Below are positions 23,983-48,811 of a stretch of 64,000 bases of DNA, in pieces. Location: positions 16,035,307 through 16,099,306 of the forward strand of contig CM072151.1 of assembly GCA_036850595.1 (NCBI GenBank). Direction: 5' to 3'. Position 1 is the first letter of the stretch, and each line of letters opens with the position of its first letter. The notes below the pieces were generated by a model. The model was not told the DNA's origin. It saw nothing but the letters and a program-made list of their open reading frames with translations, and did no database searches. The DNA comes from Rhyacichthys aspro (lineage: Eukaryota; Chordata; Actinopteri; Gobiiformes; Rhyacichthyidae). The position numbers were made by a program, and so were the translations under genes.

Positions 23983-25878
23983 GTGGGTTTGCATGAGCAG
24001 GTGTTTAAACTTATTCACAGTTGCAGGTGTGTTGTGTCCCTGCAATGCTAGCTGCTTAGCATGCTGTGACCACTGACGGGCTGAGAGTGATGTGATGGCG
24101 ACTACACAGAAACGAAACTATACTAGCTAAATGGTGTGAGCTGGTGGCAAGCAAATACTGTGCCATGTTCCATGTTTAACCTGACAGGACCACAAGATGA
24201 CATCTTTTTAAACACCTGTTTCATAAATGCAGCATTTGTGCCCAGTCTGGATAAGTTCCGGACCAAATGGGGCCTGCAGTCCCTGCCGGTATGAGCCACC
24301 CAGCCCCAGCCCACCAGGGTCTGATTCATGCAGTGGGGTGGCCTGCGGACTCCTCATGTTAGCTGATTTAATAACCCAGTGTAAGGTTTTGAATATGTTT
24401 GGCAGCCATTTCCCTGTCCGTTACAACTTGATAGACTCCAATGTTTTTAGGTTAAATATTATATAAACATTGTTTCAGTGCTTTTTTAAATATGTATTGT
24501 TAGTGAGTCATCAGGCTTTTATATTTGCGGACTTGTACAGGTTCAGCAGAATTTCCTTGATCTTGTACTATTCATTGGTTTGCCAAGAGCATTCAGAGAA
24601 AAATATTCTGACTCATGTAGATTTATATTGATTGGTAGCATATGTCAGTAAAAATGTCAATCAGATTTGCTGCTGAAGAATTATCATTCACAACAGGTGT
24701 GTAAACTGAAGGGTTAGCTATAATATTAGTATTTGACAATGCAGGCTTGATACTACCAGTCATTATGTTCTGTGCTGTTCCTAGTTTAATTAGCTACAAG
24801 TCCTCAGGGAGACATTCTGGTGATAAAAATGATGAATGTGATCGTCCTTCAAAAGTAGTTGCAGGGGTCCAGGGTGATGATGGAGGTCAGGCTAATCCAA
24901 TGGCACTGTTCACCATTTTATGAAGGAAGCTTTTAAGCACATCTGTCTTCTTTTATTGATCCACTTGAAGATCAATAGGTAATCAATTGTCTTGAGTGTC
25001 CTACACTGTTTGGCATTACAATGGTTTAGGCTTACCACCTGTCTCTGGTTTTGGCCATAGAAGCCTCTTAATTCACGTTTTATGTGATGTAAATGATAAA
25101 TATCCTCCATGACTTGTATATGGGAATTAGTAACACTTGCTGTTATTTTACATAAAGATTTCAATTGTGCGTTTCCCTGAATTAAGTTTTGACATTATGG
25201 TAAACCAGGGCTCTTACCTGGTAAATCTAGTTTGATTCTTCTAGTGTTGTATCATACTGATGGCTCCCCAGCCTATCATCTTCAGCCAGCAGGTGTTGTT
25301 ATTGTCATTTTCCTGGGTAAACAGGTTGTGCCCCTTTTTATTATTATTGCAGCAATCTTGTTCAAATAATGAATAAAATCCTCAAATCTAAAAGGGATCA
25401 AGACAACTATTGCTCTATTGTTAATGAATAAGTTCTATGTGGCTAAGGATAAACACTCCAACACCCTTTGTCTCTGATGATGACTTATGTTACTTGTCAG
25501 CCCCTTTTTAAATCTACTTTTGAATGATGATTGAAAATGTTTTTATAATAAGGGTGGAATACCACCAACTACCTGGCATCATTGTCATGGTCACAGCATG
25601 GTTTTTGAATTTCACACTCAGTTGCTGCAACAGTCAAGTGTTGCTCCACAGTCACATTTAAAAGTAAGCCTTTTATGAAACAGATTGTGTGTAGGTAATT
25701 AAATGTAACCATAAAAGGCATTTATGTAAATGTTCCTAGGTTTTAACTCTGTTTTTCTCTGTTAGAAAATTCTGACTATAGACTAAATTGCTGTTTATTT
25801 GCTCTTTATTTAAATGTCTGTCCCATCCTGGGTCAAAAGGAGGCTGGTTCTGGGGGCGAGGCCAAAGGACCAGACTCA

Positions 25879-38065
<12,187 letters not shown>

Positions 38066-39620
38066 AGAGCTGCACAGCCTCTTCAGACGACAAAGTGAAT
38101 GGGCGGAAGAGAGGAAGAGAGAGTCGCGCCCCATACGCTCCGCCACCGCCTCATATCAGCCCCGGAGAAATCTGGAGAAATCTGGAGAATACTAGAGAAT
38201 ACTGGAGACGGGGCGGGTTGGATTAAGACACACGGTGGTGGTTGAGAGTAGGCGTTGATCTGCACATTCATCAACCTCTTCCTCCTCTTTCTTTCCCTGT
38301 CTTGTCCCGCTGTAGGTGGGACATTTGAGTTGGATTCTTCCATCATATTTAGATGCTAAATAAAAAAACAGCTGCACAAGTTGTTTGATAGCAATCTACA
38401 GAGAGAGGGAATCAGAAGAGTTTTGGAGACAGAAAATTTAAGAGATTTGCTGCTGAGTTTGCCATTTTTAAAGCTCTTGATTTCTGTTCCTTTTATTTTT
38501 TTCCCCCCAAATAGGATCACACATATTATAGGAGGAACCTGTTTTGTTAAGAAAAGAAAGAATAAGTTTTTTGTTTTTTTTGGTAGTTCGTTTTAAGGAG
38601 AATTCATTTCGAGATGCACACTTTGTGTTGCCCAGTTTACCACATGCACATTGTTGCTCAACGGTTTCATCCATGCTCTGTCAATGGAGACTTTAAATCA
38701 GAATTTTGTTTGTTGTTTTACCAGAATGGAAATGTGAAATTGCAGCAGTTGATTGAATCTGATTTCTAGATTAGTCTACCTGTGAGCCTTTGCTCCTGCC
38801 TTCTTTTCTCCTTGCCTGACAATGACTCGTGTTGGGAGTGTGTGTTTATGGGATGAACAGGGGAAAGCCTGTAGCTGTTCTCTCCTGGATGTTTAGCCAA
38901 AGGTTAAAGGAGCGCAGAGGCGACGTCACAGCCTTTACGATTGCTGTTGCCGATGATCACTACTTAAAAGCTGTTGCGGTTCGAGGGCTATTGTCCGACA
39001 CCTTTCATTGCTTTCACCCATTTTGCTGCCACAGACACACACTTAACTGTACAGCACCAGACCTGCTGCTATTGACTGATTTCAGTGCCCTTAGCTAGAG
39101 TTTAGCAGGATAGGGCTACGTAGAGGACTAAAAACCGTCAGATGATTGTTGAAAACGGTAAAACTCAAGTGTGGTTATCAGCCCTCATTCAGAGTGGAAA
39201 AGGAATCAGACAGAATGAGGACAAAAGATGAAATAAGCCTCAAGTTTTGCAGTGTTTGAGCAAAAGGACACTTGCGTTTTGTTGTCTTTACTGATGAGAG
39301 CAATCAGTGCTGTTTTTGTCTCTGCCTCACCTCCGCTGGCTGTCCCAACCACAAAGCTCTCATTTCAGGGTCGTGGTTCTTCAGAAATGTACAGTAGTAT
39401 GCACCCTGAGGTGGGGGAAGTGCTCGGCACCTCTGCCCTAGCTGAGAGGAGAGTCCATTGGAGGATGGATGAGGGAGGGAGGGAAGGGGGAGACTTCTTT
39501 TTTTTCTTTGTTGTACAGGGGTTTCATCGCTGTATTAAAATATGTATGGTCTTATTTACATTCTCTTGGTTTGGTTACAGAAACTAATAAAAAAAATAAT
39601 ATACGATTGAGATGTTTTTG
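38066..39620 (+). other. prrc2c: prrc2c 3' UTR
   Basis: No coding signal follows the stop. An AATAAA-containing run lies near 38357, and a clearer CTAATAAAAAA near 39584-39592, which I take as the distal poly(A) signal. The convergent myoc transcript should end near 39831-39836, where TTTATT on + is AATAAA on -. Confidence 0.5.
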
Positions 39621-39830
39621 GTGGTTATTTGGAGCTCTACGGCTAATGCTACAAGTGAACACTAGGTGGTGCTGTACATAACCTCATAGCCTAAATATTA
39701 TAACGAGGCCCTTCTTTAAATAGTGTTTTATACACTTTGTAAGTAGGACAAAGTTTGATCATAATTTTAACTTCATGGAAGACTGTTTGAATTCAATAAG
39801 TAACAAGAGTGTAGTGAAATTTGGATGTTT

Positions 39831-39836
39831 ATTTCA
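39831..39836 (-). terminator. Candidate poly(A) signal of myoc
   Basis: AATAAA on the minus strand, about 440 bp beyond the myoc stop and some 200 bp from the end of the convergent prrc2c 3' UTR. Confidence 0.4.
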
Positions 39837-40275
39837 TGTTTAACTGGTCATTATCAAGGACTACAACGTTTCTATACATGCTGCACTAAAGAGCAGTTTT
39901 AAGATGTTCATTGTTGAAGCACGAGCAGTTAGTACCATATATTTTGGAGCAGTAGATTTTACATTTTTTAAACATTTCCTTAAATATAGAGCATATAGCT
40001 TAAAGTAATCAAACAACATGATACACTGGATTTAGAGGCAGTACAAAAATAATTCATCTAAAAACGTGTGGACCTTGCCACATCAAAACCCTCCAAATGA
40101 AGCAAAAAAACAAAACAAAACCTGCAAAAGAAACTGATTCTCATACGCACTCATCTCACTGGACACTGAGACAGCAAAGGCTCATCTAACAACTGACAGC
40201 TACTATTACACATTATCTTCTAAAAGTCTTTGATGAGCAACAATGTCACTTTTCCACCAGTCATTCATGTAAGCC

Positions 40276-43200
40276 TTAGTTAACCTGTGGGCGTCCCAGC
40301 CTGAGGTTGTAGGACACTATGTGGAAGTTGTCCCAGGCAAAGATTTTCTTCTGAACGGGGTTGTAGTCGATCATGCTGTTGTAGCGGTACCTGTTTTTGA
40401 ACGGGATGGCCACTGCTCTACCCTGACTGGCTGCGGTGTCATACATGTAGTTGATGGTGGTGTCCGGCGCTGTGTAACTGGCTACGGTGTACAGCCTGCC
40501 GCAGATGATAAAGGCATTAGCCACAGAGTTCTTCCTGATGTTGGTCTCCCAGCTCCTCTTCACTTCCAGACTGTGTGGGTCCAGCTGTGCCACCACGATG
40601 GCTCCTTTGGCCTTGCTGGTGGAGTAGATGGCCCACAGACCCTGTTCGTCCACCGCCAGGTCGATGTCGGTGTAGCCGCCCCAGGAGTAGGGGAACTGAC
40701 CGTGGAAGCCGGCGTGAGGAAGCTCTCGTCGGGCTGCGATGCTTTCAGAAGACAGCTCGTAACGGATGAGGGTTCTGCTTCGACGTCTCTGGTAATACAG
40801 AGAACCTCGGTACATGGTGGCTCCAGTTCCCTCGACTGCGTCTGGCAACAGAAGCACCTGCAGCAAGTAGACATCAGAACGTTTACCATTCTTCTGTATC
40901 AAGGTTCAATCAAGGAAAAATAAGGACGTGGTACGTACTTTGGAGGGAAACCCTTTGGAGAGTTGCTCCATGTCGTCGTACCCAAACAGCTGTCTTATTT
41001 CAGACCCAACTGTGTCAATACGCCACACCATATTGGAGCCATAAGGAGACACACCTTCAGGGTCTTGCATCCAAACGCCGTATTTACCCGCAATGTTATC
41101 TGCCTTTCTGTGAGTGACAGGCTCAGACACTGAAATCAGCTCCCCACAACCTGCCAGAAGTAGAAAAGAAAACATGAATACATTTATTCACGAGGTATTC
41201 TGCACCACTTAATGAAAAGGGTTTATACATTCATTCATTCTTTCATCTTGTACCACTTAGTCCTGTTAGAGGTCATAGGTGGCTGGAGACTATCCCAGCA
41301 GCTTTGGGCCTGAGGCGGGGTACAACCTGGACAATGGGCAGTTAGTCGCAGGGCTGACATTTAGACACAGACAACCTTTCACTCTCACATTTATCCACTA
41401 GGGGCACTTTAGAGTCACCAATTAACCTACATATGCTTGTCTTCGGATGATGGGAGAAGGCTGGGAGACTCTGTCACTGTGCACCCAAGGGTTTATACCT
41501 TTTTTTTTTTTTTTTTACTTTTTGTCTAAATTCATATGGAAAGTGTTGTGTTTTATGTGAAATTTACAAACTCCTACCACATTATGGTTATACATTTGAG
41601 AAATATAGGAAATAGACATAGTATTGTAGTGGTTATTAAATGTCTGACTCAAAGATTGCATGACAGCTAAATACGTGAATGAATTCTGGATGTTTACAAC
41701 CTCAAAGACAAAATACAAACTGTGTGAAATCTCTTTAAACTAGTCTTTTAAATATTGTAGAGCTACTGAGGGCGATCAGGTCATCCCCATAGTGTCTGGA
41801 GATGCTGCCTGACATCTCTGTTAACACCGGGTCACCATTGTCAAAGCTGCAGCTGTGCTACTACAACTCATCTGTGGCAGAAGCTTTCTTAAGACAGGCA
41901 ATATATCTACCTTTTCCTAAAATACATCATCGCTCGAAGTGTTCAGGATGTAGCACTGGATTGAGTGGCACGATAAAAGAGATGTCTTTTAAATATACAC
42001 GCAGCCTCCTCAGATTAAATGACCACATGTGTTAAATGCATGCATAATGTGAGAACCACACCTGCTTAGAGCAACCCGGAAACACAAGAAGTGGATGGTT
42101 TTACAGTTATTTTTTGTTAGAGGTGCTTTCCTTTTACAATCACACCTGTAACAGATGCTTCCATGCCTATGTTTTGGCACGAGCAGCCCAAATGCTGCAG
42201 TATTAATAGCAATATTTGCTTTGAGGCTGTCAGCGGAGGAGGGGGTCAAGTGTCAGGTTCGTCAGGTCGGGCGGACACGGCGGGAGGAGGGGGCAGAGTC
42301 GGTTCCCGTTTGGATTTAAAAGAGCGTGTCGCTGTTTTGAATGGTTTATCTCCTTAACTACAGACGTGTTATCAAGAGGGAGCGTTTATAGATGGTTGCT
42401 ATAAACTCTTCATCATATTAAGATATCAGTTACTGACCTGTGTTGTCCTCTGAGCCATCCGGAGCAGGGACCTCAGTCACTTCAGCCTTTAGTTCCTGAA
42501 AACCCGGAGATCCATATGACCAGGCGGAATCTAGGACAGAGACTTAAGTTAGAAAGGTAAAACAGCAAACAAAAGAATCCTCCAACTTAATCCAATCTAA
42601 TGCATGACATAATGAAAAAGATGTAGAAAAGATCAAGTCTGAGCTGAGGAAAAAAGTGGACGATTTCTATGTAATGTGGCAAACATTTATAGATTCATTC
42701 AATTACATAAAAGTGATTTAAAAGAACTGTAAAGATGCCCTTCATCCTGCTTTATTTTGGTTTATTTATTTAATTTTTTTTTCTTAGAGATGTTATGTTT
42801 TTTTTCTCTTCTGTGTTCTTATCTTTTTGTCTTATGTTTTGTGGGGATTTTTTTTCTTTGGAAAATGCAATAAAAAGAATGAAAGGTAAAACAGCACTGG
42901 GAAACTTTCAAACCACTACGTGTCTATGATCAATAACCAAGATCTGAAGAATTTGGGCCACTTTTTGTGTATTGTAGACATAAAGTAGTCTCACCTCTCA
43001 GATTGCTGCTGTCTCCCTGTCTGTTGGGCCTAGTCATCAGGTGAGACACAGAACTGGACCCTAAACAGATAAAAATGACAAATTAGGGCTTGTGTTTGTG
43101 TTCCCAACAACGACGGTGGCATTAGTGACAGGGGAGAATGTGGCCGGCAGGAAACAAACACCCCTAAATAAATTCCCAGCTGCCCTGGAGTCAGACAGTC

Positions 43201-45705
43201 GGTGGATTGGATCGAGAGTAACACACACACACACAACTCACTTGACACCCCCGTCCCGACTCGTATCTTTAAAACTTCAAACCGGACCGTATCACCTTGT
43301 ATCACACAAGTCACGTACCGGCGTTGGCTTTCAGAAATCTTTCACTTGCTGCTTGTATTTAGCTTCCAAACCTGTCCTCACTTTCTCATTTGGCTTTTGC
43401 GAAAAAACATTTGTCAAAGGGAAACAGCCTCAAACACAAAGTGATGAAGGGCTCGTATCAACATCCAAAATGTACCCTCGCAAAAGGCCAGGAGGCATAT
43501 TTGGTGAAAAGAATACAAATGTTAAACAATGGCAGTGCAATTTGACAACACAGGGGATAAACTGCACTTCTGGTTGGTGTAATGGCGCCTAATGATGGAG
43601 AAAACACAAAACGCTTGCAGCTGGAAGTCCGTGTGTGGAAACCAGTAAAAAGTGCCTTCATTGTGTCAGGACTACAGCAGCTATTTAAAGGTTTGTCCAA
43701 TAAACAAGTGCCTTGAGAGCCTTCCCCTTAACTACACACTTTCCTCCTGAGAGACAGCCATTCATCATCATTACAGGTAAACACATTCTTCTTCTCTTCT
43801 TCTCTCTGTGAGCCACATGTTCCTGGCGCCTTGTTTGGGACAGTGTAGCGCTGATTGACCGCCATTTCCCACAGGATCCTCACCGGACAGCCGCCTAATC
43901 GGGCCGTGTTACATCTTTATTTTAACAGTTTTTTGGCCAAAGCGCCGCCGCGTAGTCGTCATAAAACATTTCACGTCTGGGCCCCACATGTATTTCGCTC
44001 CATTTTTGTCCCGCGACTCCAGGAAGCGTTCACTAAATGTTTTTCTAATATAAGACTAAAAACCAAATATTGGCCGTGCGCCCTCTGCGTGATTTGCAGA
44101 AGCTAAGCAGTAAAACAGGTGAATACAAAGGTAAACAAGAATGTCATTTCTTGTCATTTGGAGAAAAAGGAGATGGGGTTTCCTGCTGTTTGTGAGATTT
44201 ACAAGCGTTCGAGATGGATGGTGTGTGAATAGACCGACACAGCCTTCGTTCGGACGTTGTTTGACCACTCCAAACAGAATCCTCCCTGCTCTGCGTGGCC
44301 TTCTAACCTCCACAGGGATAATGTTCTTGACCCCTATCCCCCACCTGACCAACACTGACCCACCGGGGGCTTTCCGTGCCCTGCCTGGCGTCATCAAAAG
44401 CCCCGAGAGATGAGAGCCAGGGCACCGAACTTCCACTTCCAAAGCGTGCATCACATTTCACCTCCTCCTCCTCCCTCTGGGCTATTCGCGCCCTGCTCGC
44501 CATGCAGAGGGAAACACCGCTCATAAAGAGAGCAGGGTCCAGCACATAAATACTCAGCCTGCCCTCTCTGGACTAAATGCAGGCAGGAAGCGAGGGCAGT
44601 AACCTGAACCGAGTGTCTAAGCAGACTTATGGGGCAATCAAAACACACTCTTAGCCACACACAAACGGGCTTAGGCTTTAATAACGCACGCGCAGATTGT
44701 TATCCCTCCTGAATCCAAGCTTTTTCGGACACAAATACACAACTGCACAGAGCGCGTGGGCCACTGCACTCTCCAAGTCCTGTACATGTGCATTTCTGTG
44801 TCATCACTTCTCTGCTCCCGTAACCCATTATCAGTCAGTCACCGAATACAACTACAGCCTGTCTGCGTGTATCTAGAGCTGCAGACGAACAAGACAGAGG
44901 TTAAAGCTGAGTGAGGCATTGTTAACATCTTGTGCAAGTTCACTTTTTTCAGGTTTTTTGGCTGACACTGAAATCCTTTTTGTTTCACTTCAACACGTCG
45001 TTTTTACAGTTTAAGGTGGCTAAGGGGCGTGTATGCGAGGAGGGTGTGTATTCTGGAGTTTCGGCCTTACTCCATCTTTAAATAGAATAAAACAGGCAGA
45101 GGTCTCATATGTGTCTATAACTGGAGACATGCTGACTGACACCTAAATGTTTTGCTCTATAAATGTCATTAAGATTTGCTCCGTCGGTGTGCGCCAAGCT
45201 TCGGAGTGTATCCCTTACCTCCCGCGGGTCTCCTCGGGCTGCCATCCTGCAGAGGGGGGCTGGGTGGCACTGCGGGGGTCTGCGGAGGACAGGGTCTGCT
45301 CCTCAGCCTCTCCGTCTCCCGTCTCATCTCTTCCACTCGGCGCTGAAGCCCCTCCAGCTCCCTCTCCAGACGCTGTTTCTCGGCTTGGAGCAGGTTCCTC
45401 TCGCCCGTCGCCCTGTTCAGAGCCTCCTGAAGGTCGGACTGGGCTTTGGATTCAGACCCTCGGGGGGCAGCGACGTCCCCTCCGCTTAGCCGGGCCACAA
45501 GGACTTCCAAAAGGCTGAGTCTAGCTTTCAGGGCCTCCACTTCGGGGCCTGCGTTCAGTGGGCAGCTGGCCTCAGAAGGGCTGGGGACAGTGAAGGTGTA
45601 CTGGCATCTGCCGTTTCGGTCATTGCCCCGCCACAGTGCAGCTCTGTCCTGGGCCTCACCTCGCACCAGAAGACCACAAACACACAACAAGAGAAGAAGA
45701 AACAT
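40276..45705 (-). CDS. myoc: Myocilin (457 aa, 4 coding exons)
   Basis: Secreted olfactomedin-domain glycoprotein, the homologue of the human glaucoma gene. Exons on the minus strand: 45705-45219, 42530-42438, 41150-40939, 40857-40276; lengths 487+93+212+582 = 1374 bp in frame. The product starts with a signal peptide ([16 protein letters not shown]), then a Leu/Glu/Arg-rich coiled coil (about 65-150), a linker with [14 protein letters not shown], and the OLF domain from about residue 195. OLF hallmarks include GCGEL and FIICG (the disulfide cysteines), [26 protein letters not shown] and SMIDYNP, which carry the calcium ligands Asp, Asn and Asp. Human OLF lies in one exon; here an 81-bp intron splits it after Pro-Ser-Lys. 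The first ATG before the signal peptide was chosen; an upstream in-frame Met (45918) lies beyond the TATA box. Confidence 0.95.
41215..41490. repeat. Degenerate dispersed repeat in myoc intron 2
   Basis: The segment has ATTCATTCTTTCATCTTGTA, a CCACTAGGGGCACTTTAG block, then CACCAATTAACCTACATATG. These resemble a dispersed element I recall from many teleost genomes. Class and ends cannot be set by eye. Confidence 0.35.
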
Positions 45706-45842
45706 CTCGCAAGCAAAAAGATAACTCTCTGTCTGTCTTTTTTTTTTTTTTTTTTTGGTAAGGTAGTACCACTCTAGCACCACTCTTGTTCTCCCCTTTG
45801 GACAGGTCTGTAACTCTGAGCTCTCCCCAAACAGCTCACAGA

Positions 45843-45850
45843 TATTTATA
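45843..45850 (-). promoter_or_regulatory. TATA box of myoc
   Basis: TATAAATA on the minus strand, 138 bp upstream of the myoc start codon, predicts a TSS near 45815 and a short 5' UTR of about 110 nt. Confidence 0.65.
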
Positions 45851-46501
45851 CAATCTGGAGGGGACGGAGGAGAGGAGAGGTAAATGGGTAGGAGGGAGGG
45901 GGGTAGAGAATAGTGCACTGGAGGGGAGGGTCAGAAAGTGAGAATGGAAAAGAAAAAAAAAAAAGCCATGAGACTTCACATGTTTGAGGACAAAAACATC
46001 CCATGTCCCTTTAGGTTTGAGTGGCTCTGGGGTTTTTTTTGTGCAAAGTTGTTCTTTTAACACACGAATCCAGTGTGACTGCTTTTTGTCATGTTTTAAG
46101 CATCACTGCAACATGCTGTTCGTAATTCATCGGCCAAACCTGAGTCCTGTGATACTGCTGCCGGTAGTTTGGCTCCAGCAGCAGCAGTGATGGGGCTTGG
46201 AGCTTGGATACGATTACCTCCGGAGAACCCGTATCACCTTTCGTATTGGTAGGGGGCCAGAACGTGACGCAAGCAGCTGATACGAAGGGCCTTTATGAGG
46301 GGTCGAGGTCAAGGAAGGCAAGCGGCTGACCTCAATATCGAGTGCCGTCACTTTCAGCTCGGTCTAAGTGTGTGAACTTCACTTCTTGTTTTTCTAAAAT
46401 ATGCTTTAATATGACTTGATGTGAGGCTGTCTCTTGTCATTCCACTCGTCTCTTCACTTCACAAACTATTACAAACACTTTTATCCTATGCTTCTAGGGT
46501 A
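45851..46501. other. myoc upstream region
   Basis: No gene is seen between the myoc TATA box and the hAT-like element. Purine/pyrimidine-biased tracts lie near 45880-45960. Confidence 0.4.
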
Positions 46502-47242
46502 CATGTGTCAAACTCAAGGCAGGGGTCCAAATGCGGCCCTTTGCAATGTTGGATGTGGCCCTCCAGTTTAGAAAGTGATATTTTTGGCACTAGGTTTTAG
46601 TTGGATTTGGACAGGTTTTAGATATTTTTGAATGAGATTCATTTTATTTGTTCTTGAAATCTTAAGCCAGTTTTTTAGCTTCAAAGACATGCATAATCCA
46701 TTTAAAACCAGTTCAAATCCAAATGAAACCTGTTCAAACACATCTAAAACCAGTTCAAATCCATATAAAACCTATTCAAATCCAAATGAAACCAATTCAG
46801 ATCTATATAAAACCATTCAAATCCAAATGAAACCTATTCAAATCCAACTAAAACCTGTTCAAACACATCTAAAACAAGTTCAAATCCAAATAAAACCCGT
46901 TCAAATCAAACTAAAACCTGTTCAAATACATCTAAAACCTGTTCAAATACATTTAAAACCAGTTCAGATCCATCTAAAACCTATTCAGATCCATATAAAA
47001 CCCATTCAAATCCAACTAAACCCTGTTCAAATACGTCTAAAACATACACACACATACATACAGATAAAACCGGTTCTAATTTAACAAAAACTGTTTCCAT
47101 AAACAGGAAATTAATGTTAAAGCGAGAGGAAACCTCACATTCAAAATATAATAAAAGTTTCCCAAGTGTCACAATCTTTGGCCCCTGAAAGGATTCTTAT
47201 TCCCATTTTGCGGCCCCTCACCACTTTGAGTTTGACACCACT
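46502..47242. mobile_element. hAT-like nonautonomous element carrying a minisatellite
   Basis: The left end TACATGTGTCAAACTCAAGG (46500s) and the right end, whose reverse complement is CAGTGGTGTCAAACTCAAAG, form imperfect terminal inverted repeats. GCGGCCC-type subterminal blocks are present at both sides. The flanks CTTCTAGGG (left) and CTCTTAGGG (right) look like a decayed 8-bp target duplication. There is no transposase ORF. The interior is mainly a 21-bp tandem repeat. Confidence 0.5.
46698..47045. repeat. 21-bp minisatellite
   Basis: About 16 imperfect units of roughly GTTCAAATCCATATAAAACC. One unit occurs in inverted orientation upstream (about 46602-46622, GGATTTGGACAGGTTTTAG). A 150-codon ORF over the array is a by-product of the 21-bp period. 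Confidence 0.9.
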
Positions 47243-48785
47243 GCTCTTAGGGCTTGCTTTGACCATCATTATTTGCGATGAACTAAAGTCAAACCAAACA
47301 ATCCTCTCTTTTCCTCGAATCCCGCCATTTTTGTTTGGGTTCATCTCCCTCAGCCCATGTTCCTCTCACCCCTAAACCATCCCCTGACCCATATCCTTCA
47401 CCCTGAGGAGGTCAGAGGTGCAGGGAGTGCTGACTGACAGACAGCTCCTCAGAGGGGTTGAACAAGTGTACACCATCCTAAAAACACGTCCCCTTGTAGG
47501 TGGATGCTCAGCCTTACAGAGAAACCCTGATGAGGAATCGTCCAATACAGTGTGTGTTCGATTTGCAGTACTCGCAGTTTGGGCACTCCTTCCGCGCGGA
47601 AATGTCTTACAGATGAGAGGAAGATGAAAGATGGATGGCAGGACACGTGAAATAAATAAAGCGGGGCAGAGCTAGGGTTTAAATCACACGAAAACAGGGA
47701 GAAAAAGCTCCTGGGAAAGTAGATGAAAGCTGTTGAAACATATTTTTAATCTCTATTATTCCAGACTGCTTTCTATTTCTGGAAATCTACTCTCTACTTC
47801 CCATAGTTACTGACACATTCATCAGAGAGGCCACTGGACGGGGCGTGTGAGAGTGTGTGTGACTGATAAATCCTGCCTGGCACCTTGTCCACTCCTCTTT
47901 CTTCGGACTTAAATCTGCTTTTTAAGTGACTCATGTAACAGCTGCTATGCCCGGAATCTTAAAATCATGCGGCATGAGCCTGTGAAGGAATCAAAACACT
48001 GTCCGCTGCCAGTGTGGGTGTGTATCCTTGAGAAAGCATGTAAGTGGACAAATATCTGGTATAGTGTAGCGCTTGATCGCTTTACCTCGTGTTGACGGAC
48101 GACATCCTGGACGCGGCAGAAACTCAGGCATGTCGTCGGAGAGGCCTGGAAAGAGCTGTTACATTTTACAACCGCTCATTTAACAAAAGGCTTTACAACC
48201 CTTTGATTGGATCAGGAATTTTTTTTGTCCCAATAGGAACGCAATCTTTTTACGCTCTTTATCAGCGAGAAGACAGATGCTTGAAACAGAACAGGCAACC
48301 CTCCTGTTTATCTTCAAAGCTGGAATCAAGCCCCCGCTGTGTACACCAGGCATTTTTGTTATATATCAGTGAATTTATAAGACCCCCCGTGGGACAATTG
48401 ACTCCGGGAACGTTTGGTCGAGCAAAGGGCAAGGTTGCCATTGTGCATCTGAGTCTACCTGCTTATGAGGACAACAGGAGTGGTCTGTCAGAACAATAAC
48501 GCTTCATAGACTCCAGTCCCTACAGCTTAAGAGGCATCTTGGGAGTTTACGGTGCCAATAAAAGAGCAGCCCATTAAAACGTCCTGGTAATAGGAGATAA
48601 AAGGATCTCGCAGGACCTTACAGCGTCTGAACACATCTAAAGCAGACGGGTGGCACGACTATTTCATAGGATTTTTCCGTCTAACACTTACCCTTTCTTT
48701 TCTGTCATTTCGTTTCATTCCTCTCTCCCTGCGTCTTTCCTTTTTCTCTCAAGGAGTCAGCCAGTTGAAACCAGATCACACCAAA
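47243..48785. other. Intergenic region, myoc to vamp4 (3' side)
   Basis: No supportable gene. A 136-codon ORF on + (48089-48499) has no recognisable motif, no splice context and no compositional bias. Confidence 0.5.
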
Positions 48786-48805
48786 GCCTTGCCCTTTAAA
48801 ATCAC

Positions 48806-48811
48806 TTTAAT
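48806..48811 (-). terminator. Candidate poly(A) signal of vamp4
   Basis: ATTAAA on the minus strand, followed by a U-rich region upstream in the transcript. It would give vamp4 a 3' UTR of about 1.0 kb (49834 down to about 48785). Confidence 0.35.

Noticed and set aside
40321..40923. 200-codon ORF on + opposite myoc
   Set aside because: Antisense shadow of the conserved olfactomedin exon; no independent motif.
45147..45518. ORFs on + opposite myoc exon 1
   Set aside because: GC-rich antisense shadow of the coiled-coil exon; the minus frame has a signal peptide, splice sites and homology.
45169..45918. N-terminally extended myocilin start at 45918
   Set aside because: The extension would begin upstream of the TATA box at 45843-45850 and precede the signal peptide by over 60 residues; the Met at 45705 fits a secreted protein.
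46632..47084. 150-codon repetitive ORF (Pro-Val-Gln-Ile-type repeats)
   Set aside because: The 21-bp minisatellite period is a multiple of three, so the frame stays open by arithmetic; sequence is imperfect and lies in a transposon-like element.
48089..48499. 136-codon ORF between myoc and vamp4
   Set aside because: No recognisable domain, no flanking splice or promoter signals; length compatible with chance in non-AT-rich DNA.
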